Assembly: GCF_024433635.1 (NCBI RefSeq)
Contig: NZ_WNJZ01000014.1
Coordinates: 1 to 64,000 of the forward strand
Source: Ruminococcus sp. zg-924
Lineage (GTDB): Bacteria > Bacillota > Clostridia > Oscillospirales > Acutalibacteraceae
DNA: 64,000 bases
Direction of reading: 5' to 3'
In this document: positions 1 to 8,721 of the stretch, one piece after another
Position numbering within the stretch: the stretch's first letter is position 1
How the letters are laid out: each line of letters opens with the position of its first letter
Made by a program: the position numbers and the translations under genes
Notes under the pieces: model-generated
Told to the model about the DNA's origin: nothing
Databases searched by the model: none
The model's input: only the letters and a program-made list of their open reading frames with translations

Positions 1-92
1 AGAAATACATCGATTACTACAACAATGAACGAATTGTATCAAAACTGAAAATGAGCCCGGTACAATACCGAACTCATTCTCAAGTAATTTAA
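1..92 (+). CDS. IS3-family transposase (OrfB), C-terminal end only
   Basis: The reading frame starting at base 3 encodes about 29 residues ending in a TAA at 90-92. They read YIDYYNNERIVSKLK followed by MSPVQYRTH, the typical C-terminus of an IS3/IS150-type DDE integrase core (final helix with the NxxR motif, then the SPxxYR tail). The upstream part lies outside the window, so completeness of the gene cannot be judged. A terminal inverted repeat follows at 103-127. It would act with an OrfA partner to cut and paste the insertion sequence. Confidence 0.85.
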   Translation, partial: KYIDYYNNERIVSKLKMSPVQYRTHSQVI

Positions 93-102
93 TATTTAAT
101 TT

Positions 103-127
103 TGTCTAAACTTTGGGGTTCACTTCA
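103..127 (+). repeat. Right terminal inverted repeat of the IS3-family element
   Basis: The 25 bases begin TGTCTAAACTTTGGGG and end in CA, as expected for an IS3-family right end (elements start TG and end CA). They sit 10 bp after the transposase stop. A near copy in opposite orientation (22 of 25 bases) lies at 44841-44865. The outer boundary at 127 is inferred; the target-site duplication cannot be checked because the left end is outside the window. Confidence 0.75.
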
Positions 128-130
128 CTT

Positions 131-655
131 TTATAAAACCGTCCTGCTCTTTATCTTCAACGCCTTACTAAGCGGCGGAATAATTATCCCTGCGGCTGTT
201 CCGGTAAGCGCTCCTGTCACAATCGACAGCAAAAGGTAAAGCCACACAAACGAGAAAACTCGGATATCCGACATAAGCAATGCCGCAACGGCAAGCTGCG
301 CTGTATTATGTGCCGCTGCGCTTGCAACAGAAACGCCTACAAAGCCGAAATGCCTGCAACGAAAAAGCAAAAGCATAACGCAAAGGCTCACAAGGCCTCC
401 TGAAAGGCTCATAAGGCCCGCAGTAACACCTCTTGTCACAAAAATAAACATAGCCTTCACAATCACAACCAAAAACGCACCGCCGGAGCCTGTTACGGGT
501 ATTGCGATTATTACTGCAAGATTTGCAAGACCCAAGCGGCATCCGGGCACAAGGAACACGGGTGCAGGCAGCATTGATTCAAGCATTGAAAGTACAACTG
601 CAACAGCGCACAAAAGTGCACAGCGTGTTATAAAATAGGCTTTGCTGTTGTTCAT
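131..655 (-). CDS. Gx transporter / heptaprenyl diphosphate synthase component I-like membrane protein
   Basis: A protein of about 174 residues, strongly hydrophobic, with five or six predicted membrane segments. A glycine-rich stretch (VPGCRLGLANLAVI) and a conserved TRGVTAG segment match the Hpre_diP_synt_I / Gx-transporter family (PF07456). The biochemical role is unsettled: it is named after heptaprenyl diphosphate synthase but looks like an integral membrane transporter component. An in-frame ATG lies 39 bases upstream, but the ATG at 655 is preferred because GGGGTG precedes it and it then does not overlap the upstream gene (stop at 660). It is cotranscribed with the NusG-II gene, a common pairing in Clostridia. 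Confidence 0.75.
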   Translation of the reverse strand: MNNSKAYFITRCALLCAVAVVLSMLESMLPAPVFLVPGCRLGLANLAVIIAIPVTGSGGAFLVVIVKAMFIFVTRGVTAGLMSLSGGLVSLCVMLLLFRCRHFGFVGVSVASAAAHNTAQLAVAALLMSDIRVFSFVWLYLLLSIVTGALTGTAAGIIIPPLSKALKIKSRTVL

Positions 656-659
656 CTCG

Positions 660-1049
660 TCACCCCACTGCCGCATCAATATTTTCCGAACCACCCGTAA
701 GCGATACAGAAATTTTACCCGGCAGGCAGATTATACTCTGCCCTGCTGCGCTTATTTTACCTGTCTTTTCGCAAAGCTTATCAGGGCAACCGGCATTTTT
801 TACTCTTACGCCGTCATGCTCAACCACAAGGGTAAGTCTTATATCGTTTTCGCCTACAATTTCGTACTCACCGACTTTATCAAGCGAATACTCTGCATAA
901 ACTCTGCCGCCAAGCTTTACGGATACATTTTCATGAGAGGTTTTATTATTGACAATAAACAGTATGGAAACAAGAGCAAGCAATGCGACAAAGAGTATTA
1001 TGATTATATCCGACGTGGCAAACACAGGCGTTTTATCAAACTTTTTCAA
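660..1049 (-). CDS. NusG domain II-containing membrane-anchored protein
   Basis: 129 residues with one N-terminal membrane segment (about 14-33, rich in I, L and V) followed by an extracytoplasmic beta domain of the NusG_II family (PF07009). The conserved CPDKLC segment sits near residues 88-93. In this family the domain is found beside Gx-transporter and FMN-binding/electron transfer genes, so an extracytoplasmic redox or cofactor role is possible but not shown. The gene ends 4 bases before the start of the next gene, so the two form an operon. Confidence 0.75.
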   Translation of the reverse strand: MKKFDKTPVFATSDIIIILFVALLALVSILFIVNNKTSHENVSVKLGGRVYAEYSLDKVGEYEIVGENDIRLTLVVEHDGVRVKNAGCPDKLCEKTGKISAAGQSIICLPGKISVSLTGGSENIDAAVG

Positions 1050-1156
1050 ATGCTCTCACCCCATTGGCAATGTCGTCCGTTTACTGAATTGCAGTGACTT
1101 TTGCCTGTGGCAAAGTCAGTAACATTACCTCTATTTAGAATTTAAGTTTATCACAT

Positions 1157-1360
1157 ATGGATAGAAAAGACAAGAAGCGAACAGCAATCAACAGCCGCCT
1201 TTGGTTAGCTCAAAAGCGGCTTGCCCGACATTGGCATAACACATTTGAGTGCTGTAAAAGATAAAAACGAAAACCAACGCTTGAAACGCTGTATCAAATC
1301 TGCGTTGCGCTTGATTTGAAGATAAGGAAGATTGTAGCTATAATTGAGAAAAGAATTTGA
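1157..1360 (+). pseudogene. Decayed Xre-family HTH regulator fragment
   Basis: One frame runs from ATG 1157 to TGA 1358-1360, broken by an in-frame TAA at 1262-1264. The second half (KRKPTLETLYQIC then VALDLKIRKI) is the typical C-terminal end of an Xre/Cro HTH domain. The first half retains only a weak trace of helices 1 and 2 (LWLAQKRLAR). The gene has no visible function and lies against the end of the ATPase operon. An alternative is that stop read-through is real, but the degraded recognition helix argues for a pseudogene. Confidence 0.55.
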
Positions 1361-1369
1361 AAATTCGGC

Positions 1370-1405
1370 AAAAAAATATTTCCGGCGGGTAAACGTCGGA
1401 AATAT
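1370..1405 (-). terminator. Rho-independent terminator of the V-ATPase operon
   Basis: A 12-bp stem (1376-1387 pairing with 1394-1405, one G-T pair) closes a 6-base loop. On the minus strand it is followed directly by a run of seven T. It lies 10 bases beyond the stop codon of the subunit D gene. Confidence 0.85.
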
Positions 1406-1414
1406 ATAATTTTA

Positions 1415-2050
1415 TTATTTGTCCTGCTGTGATTTTTGCCTTTTGATTACCTTAAGGCGAGAAAACTCTTCTCTTTCCTTTTCCTCAAGCGCATCGGTAA
1501 TAAACTTAACTGCCGCTTCAAACTTTGGTATCATAATATTTTTCAGTGCATTTGCACGTTTTTGGGTTTTCTTAATTGAGTCGGCAAGTCTGTAAACACT
1601 GTTCTCAACCTCGGCAAGCTCTGTTGTGAACACCTTAACCTCGTTGAACTTAAGGTATGCGTCGTCAAGCGGTGAGCTTGTGTTGAAAAGGCCATAATGC
1701 AAACCGGGTTTACTTTCCTCCTGCATTGATACTATTGGAATTTCAACGCCCATAACGCTGCGGTACGAAAGCTTAAGACTATTCTCAAGCGGAACACTGC
1801 GTGCAATTTCATCGCAAAAGCCGGAGAGAATGTTAGCTCTCTGTAAGGCAAGGTAGGCTTCACTGTAAGCATCGTCTATCTTGCCCTGTATTTCATTAGC
1901 CCTGTCAATCAGGGTCATCATTTCACGAATAAGAATATTGCGTTTTTTATCGAGCAACTCATAACCCATTTTTGCAAGTGCAAGGGTCTTTTTCGTACTC
2001 ATTAAATTACCCTTTGTTGCAGTAACCTGTGAACCCACAATATTCACCAC
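1415..2050 (-). CDS. ntpD: V-type ATP synthase/ATPase subunit D
   Basis: 211 residues, the usual length for subunit D, the central rotor shaft of V/A-type ATPases that turns inside the A3B3 head. The N-terminal region (TKGNLMSTKKTLALAKMGYE, then LLDKKRNIL) and the long charged C-terminal helix match the family and predict an antiparallel coiled coil. It is last in the operon, just before the terminator. The annotated start is a GTG at 2050; it is followed by a second GTG and directly preceded by AAGGTG, so the true start may be one of the GTGs at 2050, 2047 or 2038. Confidence 0.93.
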   Translation of the reverse strand: MVNIVGSQVTATKGNLMSTKKTLALAKMGYELLDKKRNILIREMMTLIDRANEIQGKIDDAYSEAYLALQRANILSGFCDEIARSVPLENSLKLSYRSVMGVEIPIVSMQEESKPGLHYGLFNTSSPLDDAYLKFNEVKVFTTELAEVENSVYRLADSIKKTQKRANALKNIMIPKFEAAVKFITDALEEKEREEFSRLKVIKRQKSQQDK

Positions 2051-2065
2051 CTTAGATTAAGATAT

Positions 2066-3463
2066 TTATTGCTTAAAGTCCTCCGGTGAGGTTTCATTAT
2101 AATACTCGTCGAGAATAGCGTCGTCAACACGGTCAAGCTCTGCTCTTGGAAGTGTGCCGAGCAGCTTCCAGCCTAAGTCAAGGCTTTCATCAATTGAACG
2201 GTTGGTTGAAAATCCCTGATTTACAAAATATGTTTCAAACAATTTACCAAACTGCATATACTTTTTATCAGTAGGCGACAGTTCTTCCTCACCTATAACA
2301 GAAGCAAGGCTTCGTGCGTCATTCACCTTTGCGACAGAAGCGAAAAGCTGGTTCTGAAGCGCCGGATGGTCTGCTCTTGTAAAGCCTTCGCCGATGCCGT
2401 CCTTCATAAGACGTGAAAGTGACGGCAGAACAGAAACAGGCGGATAAAGCCCCTGACCCTGCAATGCTCTGTCGAGAACTATCTGACCCTCTGTAATATA
2501 TCCTGTAAGGTCAGGTATCGGGTGAGTAATATCATCGTTTGGCATTGTAAGAATAGGAATTTGGGTTACAGAACCGGTTGAACCTTTAACCATTCCCGCA
2601 CGCTCATATAAAGATGCAAGGTCGGAATAGAGATAACCCGGATAGCCCTTTCTGCCCGGAATCTCGCCCTTTGATGAGCTGAACTCACGCAAAGCCTCAG
2701 CGTATGAGGTGATGTCTGTCATAATAACGAGAACGTGCATATTAAGAGTAAATGCGAGGTACTCGGCTGCTGTAAGCGCACAGCGAGGAGTAAGGGTTCT
2801 CTCGATGATAGGGTCGTTTGAAAGGTTTAAAAACATTACAACCCTCTGCAAAACTCCGCTTTCCTCAAAGCTGCGGCGGAAGTAATCCGCTACGTCATTC
2901 TTTACACCCATTGCGGCAAATACAACGCAGAAGCCCTGTCCCGCTTCATCGGCAATCTTTGCCTGACGTACTATCTGAACCGCAAGCTCATTGTGACTCA
3001 TACCTGAGCCTGAGAATATAGGAAGCTTCTGACCTCTGATAAGTGTCATAAGCGTGTCTATTGTTGAAATACCGGTGTTTATATAATTCTGCGGATAAAC
3101 TCTTGAAACAGGGTTTATAGGCGTGCCGTTTATGTCTGCCTTTTTATCGGGAAAAATATCACCAAGCCCATCAATCGGTCTGCCCACACCGTCAAACACT
3201 CTGCCGATAATCTCAGGCGAGAGTGCAATTTCCATTGGGTGACCGGTAAGTCTTGTTCTTGTGTTTTCAAGTGAAAGCCCTCTTGTGCCTTCAAAAACCT
3301 GCACAACAATGCGCTGACCGTCCATCTGAACAATTCTTCCCTGACGTCGTGTGCCGTTGTCAAGACGAATTTCTACAATCTCATCAAAGGACGCATCCTG
3401 AACGCCGTCTATAACTATAAGAGAGCCATTGATTTCCTTTACGCCAACATAATCTATAATCAA
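2066..3463 (-). CDS. ntpB: V-type ATP synthase/ATPase subunit B
   Basis: 465 residues, full length. This is the non-catalytic nucleotide-binding subunit that alternates with A in the hexameric head. The nucleotide-binding region carries the B-type [14 protein letters not shown] sequence in place of a proper Walker A, and the [20 protein letters not shown] stretch is diagnostic of subunit B. It lies 21 bases after subunit A and 15 bases before subunit D on the same transcript. Confidence 0.96.
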   Translation of the reverse strand: MIIDYVGVKEINGSLIVIDGVQDASFDEIVEIRLDNGTRRQGRIVQMDGQRIVVQVFEGTRGLSLENTRTRLTGHPMEIALSPEIIGRVFDGVGRPIDGLGDIFPDKKADINGTPINPVSRVYPQNYINTGISTIDTLMTLIRGQKLPIFSGSGMSHNELAVQIVRQAKIADEAGQGFCVVFAAMGVKNDVADYFRRSFEESGVLQRVVMFLNLSNDPIIERTLTPRCALTAAEYLAFTLNMHVLVIMTDITSYAEALREFSSSKGEIPGRKGYPGYLYSDLASLYERAGMVKGSTGSVTQIPILTMPNDDITHPIPDLTGYITEGQIVLDRALQGQGLYPPVSVLPSLSRLMKDGIGEGFTRADHPALQNQLFASVAKVNDARSLASVIGEEELSPTDKKYMQFGKLFETYFVNQGFSTNRSIDESLDLGWKLLGTLPRAELDRVDDAILDEYYNETSPEDFKQ

Positions 3464-3484
3464 TTCAAAAACCTTCTTTCTCTC

Positions 3485-5248
3485 TTAAGCCTGTGCTGCC
3501 TGTGCAAGCTTCTCTCTGATTTCAGCTCTGTACTGATCAAACATTTCAAGCTTGTTGTTAGGTATATCGTACTTCATCTTTGTCAGCTTATCGAAAAGTC
3601 CTGTTTCAAGCACTCTTGAAATAGGAATTCCAGCGCCAACAAGATGCTTTGCCTTTTTGTGCAGATAGAGAATAGTCTTCATCATCTGCTTCTGCTTTTC
3701 AAGCGGAACGTATGTGTCCTCCGGATGGAAGGCGTTCTGCTGCAAAAAGCCAACTCTGATTACACGGCAGGTTTCGATAACAAGCTTTTGATCATCCGGC
3801 AGAACATCTGAGCCGATAAGCTTAACAATCTCCATAAGCGAGCTTTCCTCCTGAAGGAGTGCGCTTATTCTTCCCCTGTATTTTATAAAGTCCTCACCCA
3901 CATTTTTTACAAACCATGGGTCAAGGTCTGTGAAGTATTCACTGTAGCTTGAAAGCCAGTTGATAGCCGGATAATGTCTTGAATAAGCCAAATCCTTGTC
4001 AAGCGCCCAGAAGCAACGTGTGAAACGCTTTGTATTCTGCGTTACAGGCTCACTCATATCACCGCCCTGTGGTGATACGGCACCTATCATTGTTACAGAA
4101 CCTTGTGCTCCGCAAAGTGTATCTGCAAGGCATGCTCTTTCGTAGAACTCAGAAAGTCTTGACGGAAGATAAGCCGGGAAGCCTTCCTCGGCAGGCATTT
4201 CCTCAAGACGTCCGCTGATTTCACGCAGAGCCTCTGCCCAACGTGAGGTTGAGTCTGCCATAATAGCACAGTTGTAACCCATATCACGATAATACTCGGC
4301 AAGTGTAACACCTGTGTAAATTGAAGCCTCACGAGCCGCAACAGGCATATTGGATGTATTTGCTATAAGCACTGTTCTGTCTGTCATAGGTCTGTTTGAC
4401 TTCGGGTCAATAAGCTCCGAGAACTCCTGCAAAACCTGACTCATTTCGTTGCCACGCTCACCGCAGCCTACATATATAATAATATCTGCGTCACACCATT
4501 TTGCAAGCTGATGCTGAGTCATTGTTTTACCTGTGCCGAAGCCGCCCGGTATTGCTGCTGTGCCGCCCTTTGCTATTGGGAACAGCGTGTCGATAACTCT
4601 CTGACCTGTTACAAGCGGAATAGATGCGGACAATCTGTTTTTAACGGGACGTGGGGTACGGATAGGCCACTTTTGGCAGAGCGTAAGCTCCATTTCCTTA
4701 CCGTTTTCGTCCTTTACAGTTACTATTGTATCGTGAAGGGTATATTCGCCGTCCGGTTTAACGCTTATTACCTCGCACTCCTTAACAAGAGGAGGAACAA
4801 GCAGACGGTGCTCAATTATCGGTGTTTCGGGGAGTGTTGCGTAAATTTGTCCGCCAAAGAGCTTGTCGCCCGGCTTAACCTTTATTGTAACATTCCACTT
4901 TTTATTAGGGTCAAGCGAAGGTACGCTTGCACCTCTTGAAATAAATGCACCCGAGCTTTTTTCAATTTCCGACAACGGTCTTTCAATGCCGTCAAATATG
5001 TTGTCTATTATTCCGGGACCGAGAGTTACGTTCATTGGCGCACCTGTGCCAACTATCGGGTCACCCGGCTTTAAGCCCGAGGTTTCCTCATAAACCTGTA
5101 CGGTTGTGGTGTTGTCTGTTATTCCGATGATTTCGCCGACAAGCCTTTCCTCGCCGACATAAACCATTTCCATCATCGAAAAGTCCTTGGCATTTTTCAC
5201 GGTAACAACAGGGCCGTTAATGCCGTATATTACATTCTTATTTGCCAT
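3485..5248 (-). CDS. ntpA: V-type ATP synthase/ATPase catalytic subunit A
   Basis: 587 residues. This subunit hydrolyses or makes ATP. It has a beta-barrel N-terminus, the family-specific non-homologous insertion, a Walker A GGFGTGKT at about residues 235-242, and the GERGNEM and SRWAEALREISGR motifs of the catalytic site. The start is placed at ATG 5248 (MANKNVIYG) rather than eight codons upstream, because GGAGG lies 9-13 bases before it and this matches the family N-terminus. Confidence 0.96.
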   Translation of the reverse strand: MANKNVIYGINGPVVTVKNAKDFSMMEMVYVGEERLVGEIIGITDNTTTVQVYEETSGLKPGDPIVGTGAPMNVTLGPGIIDNIFDGIERPLSEIEKSSGAFISRGASVPSLDPNKKWNVTIKVKPGDKLFGGQIYATLPETPIIEHRLLVPPLVKECEVISVKPDGEYTLHDTIVTVKDENGKEMELTLCQKWPIRTPRPVKNRLSASIPLVTGQRVIDTLFPIAKGGTAAIPGGFGTGKTMTQHQLAKWCDADIIIYVGCGERGNEMSQVLQEFSELIDPKSNRPMTDRTVLIANTSNMPVAAREASIYTGVTLAEYYRDMGYNCAIMADSTSRWAEALREISGRLEEMPAEEGFPAYLPSRLSEFYERACLADTLCGAQGSVTMIGAVSPQGGDMSEPVTQNTKRFTRCFWALDKDLAYSRHYPAINWLSSYSEYFTDLDPWFVKNVGEDFIKYRGRISALLQEESSLMEIVKLIGSDVLPDDQKLVIETCRVIRVGFLQQNAFHPEDTYVPLEKQKQMMKTILYLHKKAKHLVGAGIPISRVLETGLFDKLTKMKYDIPNNKLEMFDQYRAEIREKLAQAAQA

Positions 5249-5295
5249 CAAATTCAACCTCCGCCACATCAAAATTTGTTCACCGGGAACAAGGG

Positions 5296-5895
5296 CTAAA
5301 TCTTAAGGTTGGAGTTTTGCAAGAACCAGCCCTTTTGGTTTTCAAGCTTTGTATCGAGGGTAAAATCAACAACAATGCCTCTGTTACCGCACTGTGCCTT
5401 GAAACCACCGATTATAATGTCTGAAGCAGCGGTAAAGCTGCAATTATTTCCAAATATAGTTGAAAGCTCACCCTCAAGCGCCATATCGTCGCTTTTGAGA
5501 TAAACGGTGAGTTCCTCGCTGCCAAAGAAGTCGGCAGCCTGCTGAGCATCGTTTTTGAGAGCAGCCTTATATTCGGCTGTTTTTGTGTAATCCAAAAGCT
5601 TATCCTTGGACTTTTCAAAAATTTCTCTCACCATTTCTTCACGTCTTTTATACAGTGCACGCTTGCCTTCGTCTTCCTTTTTGGCGAGCTCGCCTGCAAT
5701 ACCGGCACGCATTGATGCCATTTCTCTTTGAATTAACGCATGAGCATCTCTTATGCCCTCGTCCTCAGCCTTCTTAAGCTCCTCAGCCTTAAATTTTTCA
5801 ACCTCTGAACGAATCATATGTTTCTGCTCGTCAGCAAATTTTTGTATAGCGTTTAAGAAGTTACCTGTTTTTGTATCAGGCGACATACTAACCAT
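5296..5895 (-). CDS. ntpE: V-type ATP synthase/ATPase subunit E (peripheral stalk)
   Basis: About 200 residues, with a long charged N-terminal coiled coil (roughly residues 10-90, rich in K, E, A and R) and a globular C-terminal half, as in the E subunit that ties the A3B3 head to the membrane stator. The longest open frame starts at 5937. The GGAGAGGA ribosome binding site instead points to the ATG at 5895 or the one three codons later at 5886. It sits between F and A in the operon. Confidence 0.88.
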   Translation of the reverse strand: MVSMSPDTKTGNFLNAIQKFADEQKHMIRSEVEKFKAEELKKAEDEGIRDAHALIQREMASMRAGIAGELAKKEDEGKRALYKRREEMVREIFEKSKDKLLDYTKTAEYKAALKNDAQQAADFFGSEELTVYLKSDDMALEGELSTIFGNNCSFTAASDIIIGGFKAQCGNRGIVVDFTLDTKLENQKGWFLQNSNLKI

Positions 5896-5941
5896 TCCTC
5901 TCCGAATAGTTTTGAGTAATAATCTTGTAAGAGGCAAGGGG

Positions 5942-6250
5942 TTAAAGCTTAACCCCTATTGCCTCCTGAACATATCTTGTGATTGAGTCCTTTGTTCTTC
6001 CATTACCGTGACGGTCGGGAATTTCAACAATCAAAGGACGCTGCCTGTTAAGCTTTAAATCATAAATAAGCTCCGGACAAAGGGAAACAAGCCGTTCTGT
6101 CATCAATATAACGGCAACGTCCTCCATCTCCATTGCCTCGGTCAAAGCCTTGCGAACCTCGTCATCACTGTGGATAACAATGCCGTCAATGCCTGCAAGG
6201 CGCATACCGATTTGAGTATCTACATTGTCACTGATTAAGTAAAAACGCAT
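5942..6250 (-). CDS. ntpF: V-type ATP synthase/ATPase subunit F
   Basis: 102 residues, normal for subunit F, the small Rossmann-like rotor subunit bound to subunit D. The N-terminus MRFYLISDNVDTQIGMRLAG and the mid-region DVAVILMTERL are characteristic. It lies between subunits K and E. Confidence 0.92.
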   Translation of the reverse strand: MRFYLISDNVDTQIGMRLAGIDGIVIHSDDEVRKALTEAMEMEDVAVILMTERLVSLCPELIYDLKLNRQRPLIVEIPDRHGNGRTKDSITRYVQEAIGVKL

Positions 6251-6272
6251 TTATCTCACCAAAGCTTTCGTC

Positions 6273-6295
6273 TAATTCCGCTGCGAAGCGAATTA
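6273..6295 (-). other. Stem-loop at the 3' end of the subunit K gene
   Basis: An imperfect inverted repeat (TAATTC and GAATTA arms plus inner GCT/AGC pairs and one bulge) covers the subunit K stop codon. Together with the hairpin at 6744-6758 it brackets the proteolipid cistron. Such hairpins may stabilise that segment of mRNA, which is needed in excess for the rotor ring; that role is inference. Confidence 0.4.
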
Positions 6296-6712
6296 AGCAA
6301 AGAGAATAAGGATTGAAATAAGTACACCGTAAATAGCGATACCTTCTGCAAGAGCAACGAAGATAAGAGCCTTACCGAACGCCTTAGGATCCTCTGAAGT
6401 TGCGCCGATAGCAGCAGGAGCAGCACCGCAAACAGCAATACCGCCGCCTATACCGGAAAGGCCTGTAACAAGACCAGCGCCGATATACTGCAAGCCCTTG
6501 TAGCTTGCTTCGGCTGCGGCAGCAGCGTCATTGCCGGCAGCCGAGGCTGCAACCGGGAAAGCAACGCAAAGCACAAGCATAGCTGCAAAAGATAAGAGCT
6601 GTCTTAATACAGCGCTCTTTCTGCTACGACGGTGCTTGATAACCGAACGGTATGACATATACATTGAGATAATCAAGAAAAGTACCGGTAAAGTAAGAAG
6701 TATTAACTGCAT
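6293..6712 (-). CDS. ntpK: V-type ATP synthase/ATPase subunit K (membrane rotor proteolipid)
   Basis: 139 residues. The C-terminal part (about 70-139) is a c-subunit hairpin: a glycine-rich helix (GAGLVTGLSGIGGGIAV) and a second helix with the ion-binding carboxylate in ALAEGIAIYG. The first 65 residues add two further hydrophobic segments separated by a basic stretch (KHRRSRKS), so the protein is longer than a minimal 8-kDa proteolipid. It forms the ion-translocating rotor ring with subunit I. Whether the coupling ion is sodium or proton cannot be decided from this sequence by eye. Confidence 0.9.
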   Translation of the reverse strand: MQLILLTLPVLFLIISMYMSYRSVIKHRRSRKSAVLRQLLSFAAMLVLCVAFPVAASAAGNDAAAAAEASYKGLQYIGAGLVTGLSGIGGGIAVCGAAPAAIGATSEDPKAFGKALIFVALAEGIAIYGVLISILILFA

Positions 6713-6743
6713 AATAAATTCCTCCTGAAATTAAAATATTCTG

Positions 6744-6758
6744 CTCCGCTTTGCGGAG
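6744..6758 (-). other. Intercistronic hairpin between subunits I and K
   Basis: A perfect 6-bp stem (CTCCGC/GCGGAG) with a 3-base loop in the 60-bp gap between the two genes. It has no T run, so it is not a terminator. It may mark an RNA processing or stability site. Confidence 0.45.
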
Positions 6759-6772
6759 TTGTTGACATTTTA

Positions 6773-8704
6773 TTATTTTTTATTCAGCCTTACAGGGTTA
6801 AAGGCTCTGCCGCCGCCGATGTAGTAGCGGCTGAACAGCTCGTAATATTCAAGCCTTAATACCTGAATTGTAACAAGAGTTGCCTCAAGCACAATAACAA
6901 AGGCATTGCCGAATACCACCATAATTATATACGGTATTGAACCAGGCTCGCCGAGCAACCCTGCAAGCGTAAAGAATACAAGCATCATTCCGGCGTGAAC
7001 AAGTGCAAAGGTGCCGATACGCAGATATGACATTGTGTTTGTAACGTAGCTTAAAAGCGTTTCAAACAGCTCAAAGAAGCTCTGCACCAAATACTCGCCC
7101 CATTTTTCGGGCTTCCAATTTTTCTCGCCGTTTACAAGCTTTGTGAACATCTCGTTGAGATAGATAAAGATAAGCGGCACAACTATTAGGAACAGAACAT
7201 ACCAAATGTTCATAACGGGTATTCCAAACAGTGTGCAAAGTAAACCCGCAACAAGCGATGCGTAAAAGATTATTCCGCAGATTCCGCTCGGATGGAAAAT
7301 TGCCCGTCCGAAATCACGCCGTTTTAACGACGAATAGACATTTAAAAGCATTGCAACTAACACAAGGAAAACACCTATTCCGGCGGCGACTACAACAAGC
7401 ATTGTTGCGCTTTCAAGCACAGGTACAGGCTTGCCGCTTAGTCCGATTGCGTGATACAGCGGATCCAGAACATCTTCAAAGCCGAATACCGAGCCATATA
7501 CAAATCCGAACAGCGTTGCCGACACTCCGCACGGCATCAGGATTTTTCCTATATCCATCTTCTTTAGCTTCCACATCAGATAGCCTGCTATAATAAGGAC
7601 TATACCTTGCCCCACATCACCGAACATTATGCCGAACAGTATTGTGAAAGTGAGCGACACAAAGAAGGTCGGGTCAGGCTCGTTATAGCACGGCAGACCG
7701 TACATATCAACGAAATATTCATACGGCTTTGATAATAAGTTATTTTTAAGCTTTATCGGCGGCGAGTGCTTTAGCTCGTCCTTGCCGTCCGTAAGAGAAC
7801 ACTCTATACTGTCAATGCTCTCAAGCTTTGATACAAGTTCATCTGCACAGCTTGAGGGAACCCAGCCGACAAGAATAAAGCTTTTGTGGTAATACATTGC
7901 ATTTTTCTTGATACTTGAATAAAGCTCAAGCTCCGAAATTTTGCTGAAATATCGGTTTATATCTGTTTTGTTATACTTGTAGTAGCTGTCAAGCTTGCTT
8001 TGGGCAACATCAAGATCTTTAAGCAGTGCGTCAAGGTGCGACCCCAGAATTTTCATACTCTGTTCGGGAGTTCCGTGGAAACCGTCTATATCGCAATGCT
8101 CAAAATACAAACCCGAGAAAATCCTGTCTATATCCTCTCTCTTGTCAATCGGAGTAACATAAACACCCCAATAGTGCGTTTCATCCTCTGTACAAATAAA
8201 GAACGATATATACGGATCATCCCTGTAATTTTCAAGCTTTTTGTAGCTGTCATGCGGCAATCTGCCGAAATTTGCCTTAATGAATTCGCAAGAGAAAATT
8301 TTGTCGAAATCCATATCCATTCCAACAAAATGAGATGCTTCTTCAATGCTGCGCTTGCATTGATCAATCCTTTGGTTTAATTCAGCCTTATCTGCAATGA
8401 GCCTTTCAAGCTCATGACTCATAGCTTCTATTCTGTCGAGCACCTGCTCGTTGCTGTCCAAAACATCGCTTACATCCACTATGTCCGGCTCAATACCGGC
8501 AAAACTTAGAGTTTCAGTAAACTCCGACAGCGGATCGGTGTAAGGGTTTTTGTCAGTTACAGGCATAAAGCCCCTTGTATCGGAATAGAAATTCAGCGGG
8601 TCATCAGGTTGAAACTGCCCGGAACTTCCGCAGATGTCGATAACCTTTTCCAGCTCCGACCTCAGACCGATTATACCAATTGATTTTATTGGAGAAACAG
8701 CCAT
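6773..8704 (-). CDS. ntpI: V-type ATP synthase/ATPase subunit I (stator a-subunit)
   Basis: 643 residues. The N-terminal half is cytoplasmic and coiled-coil rich (charged heptads around residues 90-130 and 220-260). The C-terminal half has seven or eight membrane segments that form the ion half-channels next to the rotor. The conserved FGIMFGDVGQG and the SYLRIGTFALVHAGM and PVRLNKK regions identify the family. AAGGAGG precedes the ATG. It lies between subunits C and K. Confidence 0.95.
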   Translation of the reverse strand: MAVSPIKSIGIIGLRSELEKVIDICGSSGQFQPDDPLNFYSDTRGFMPVTDKNPYTDPLSEFTETLSFAGIEPDIVDVSDVLDSNEQVLDRIEAMSHELERLIADKAELNQRIDQCKRSIEEASHFVGMDMDFDKIFSCEFIKANFGRLPHDSYKKLENYRDDPYISFFICTEDETHYWGVYVTPIDKREDIDRIFSGLYFEHCDIDGFHGTPEQSMKILGSHLDALLKDLDVAQSKLDSYYKYNKTDINRYFSKISELELYSSIKKNAMYYHKSFILVGWVPSSCADELVSKLESIDSIECSLTDGKDELKHSPPIKLKNNLLSKPYEYFVDMYGLPCYNEPDPTFFVSLTFTILFGIMFGDVGQGIVLIIAGYLMWKLKKMDIGKILMPCGVSATLFGFVYGSVFGFEDVLDPLYHAIGLSGKPVPVLESATMLVVVAAGIGVFLVLVAMLLNVYSSLKRRDFGRAIFHPSGICGIIFYASLVAGLLCTLFGIPVMNIWYVLFLIVVPLIFIYLNEMFTKLVNGEKNWKPEKWGEYLVQSFFELFETLLSYVTNTMSYLRIGTFALVHAGMMLVFFTLAGLLGEPGSIPYIIMVVFGNAFVIVLEATLVTIQVLRLEYYELFSRYYIGGGRAFNPVRLNKK

Positions 8705-8721
8705 CTGGTTACCTCCTTAAA

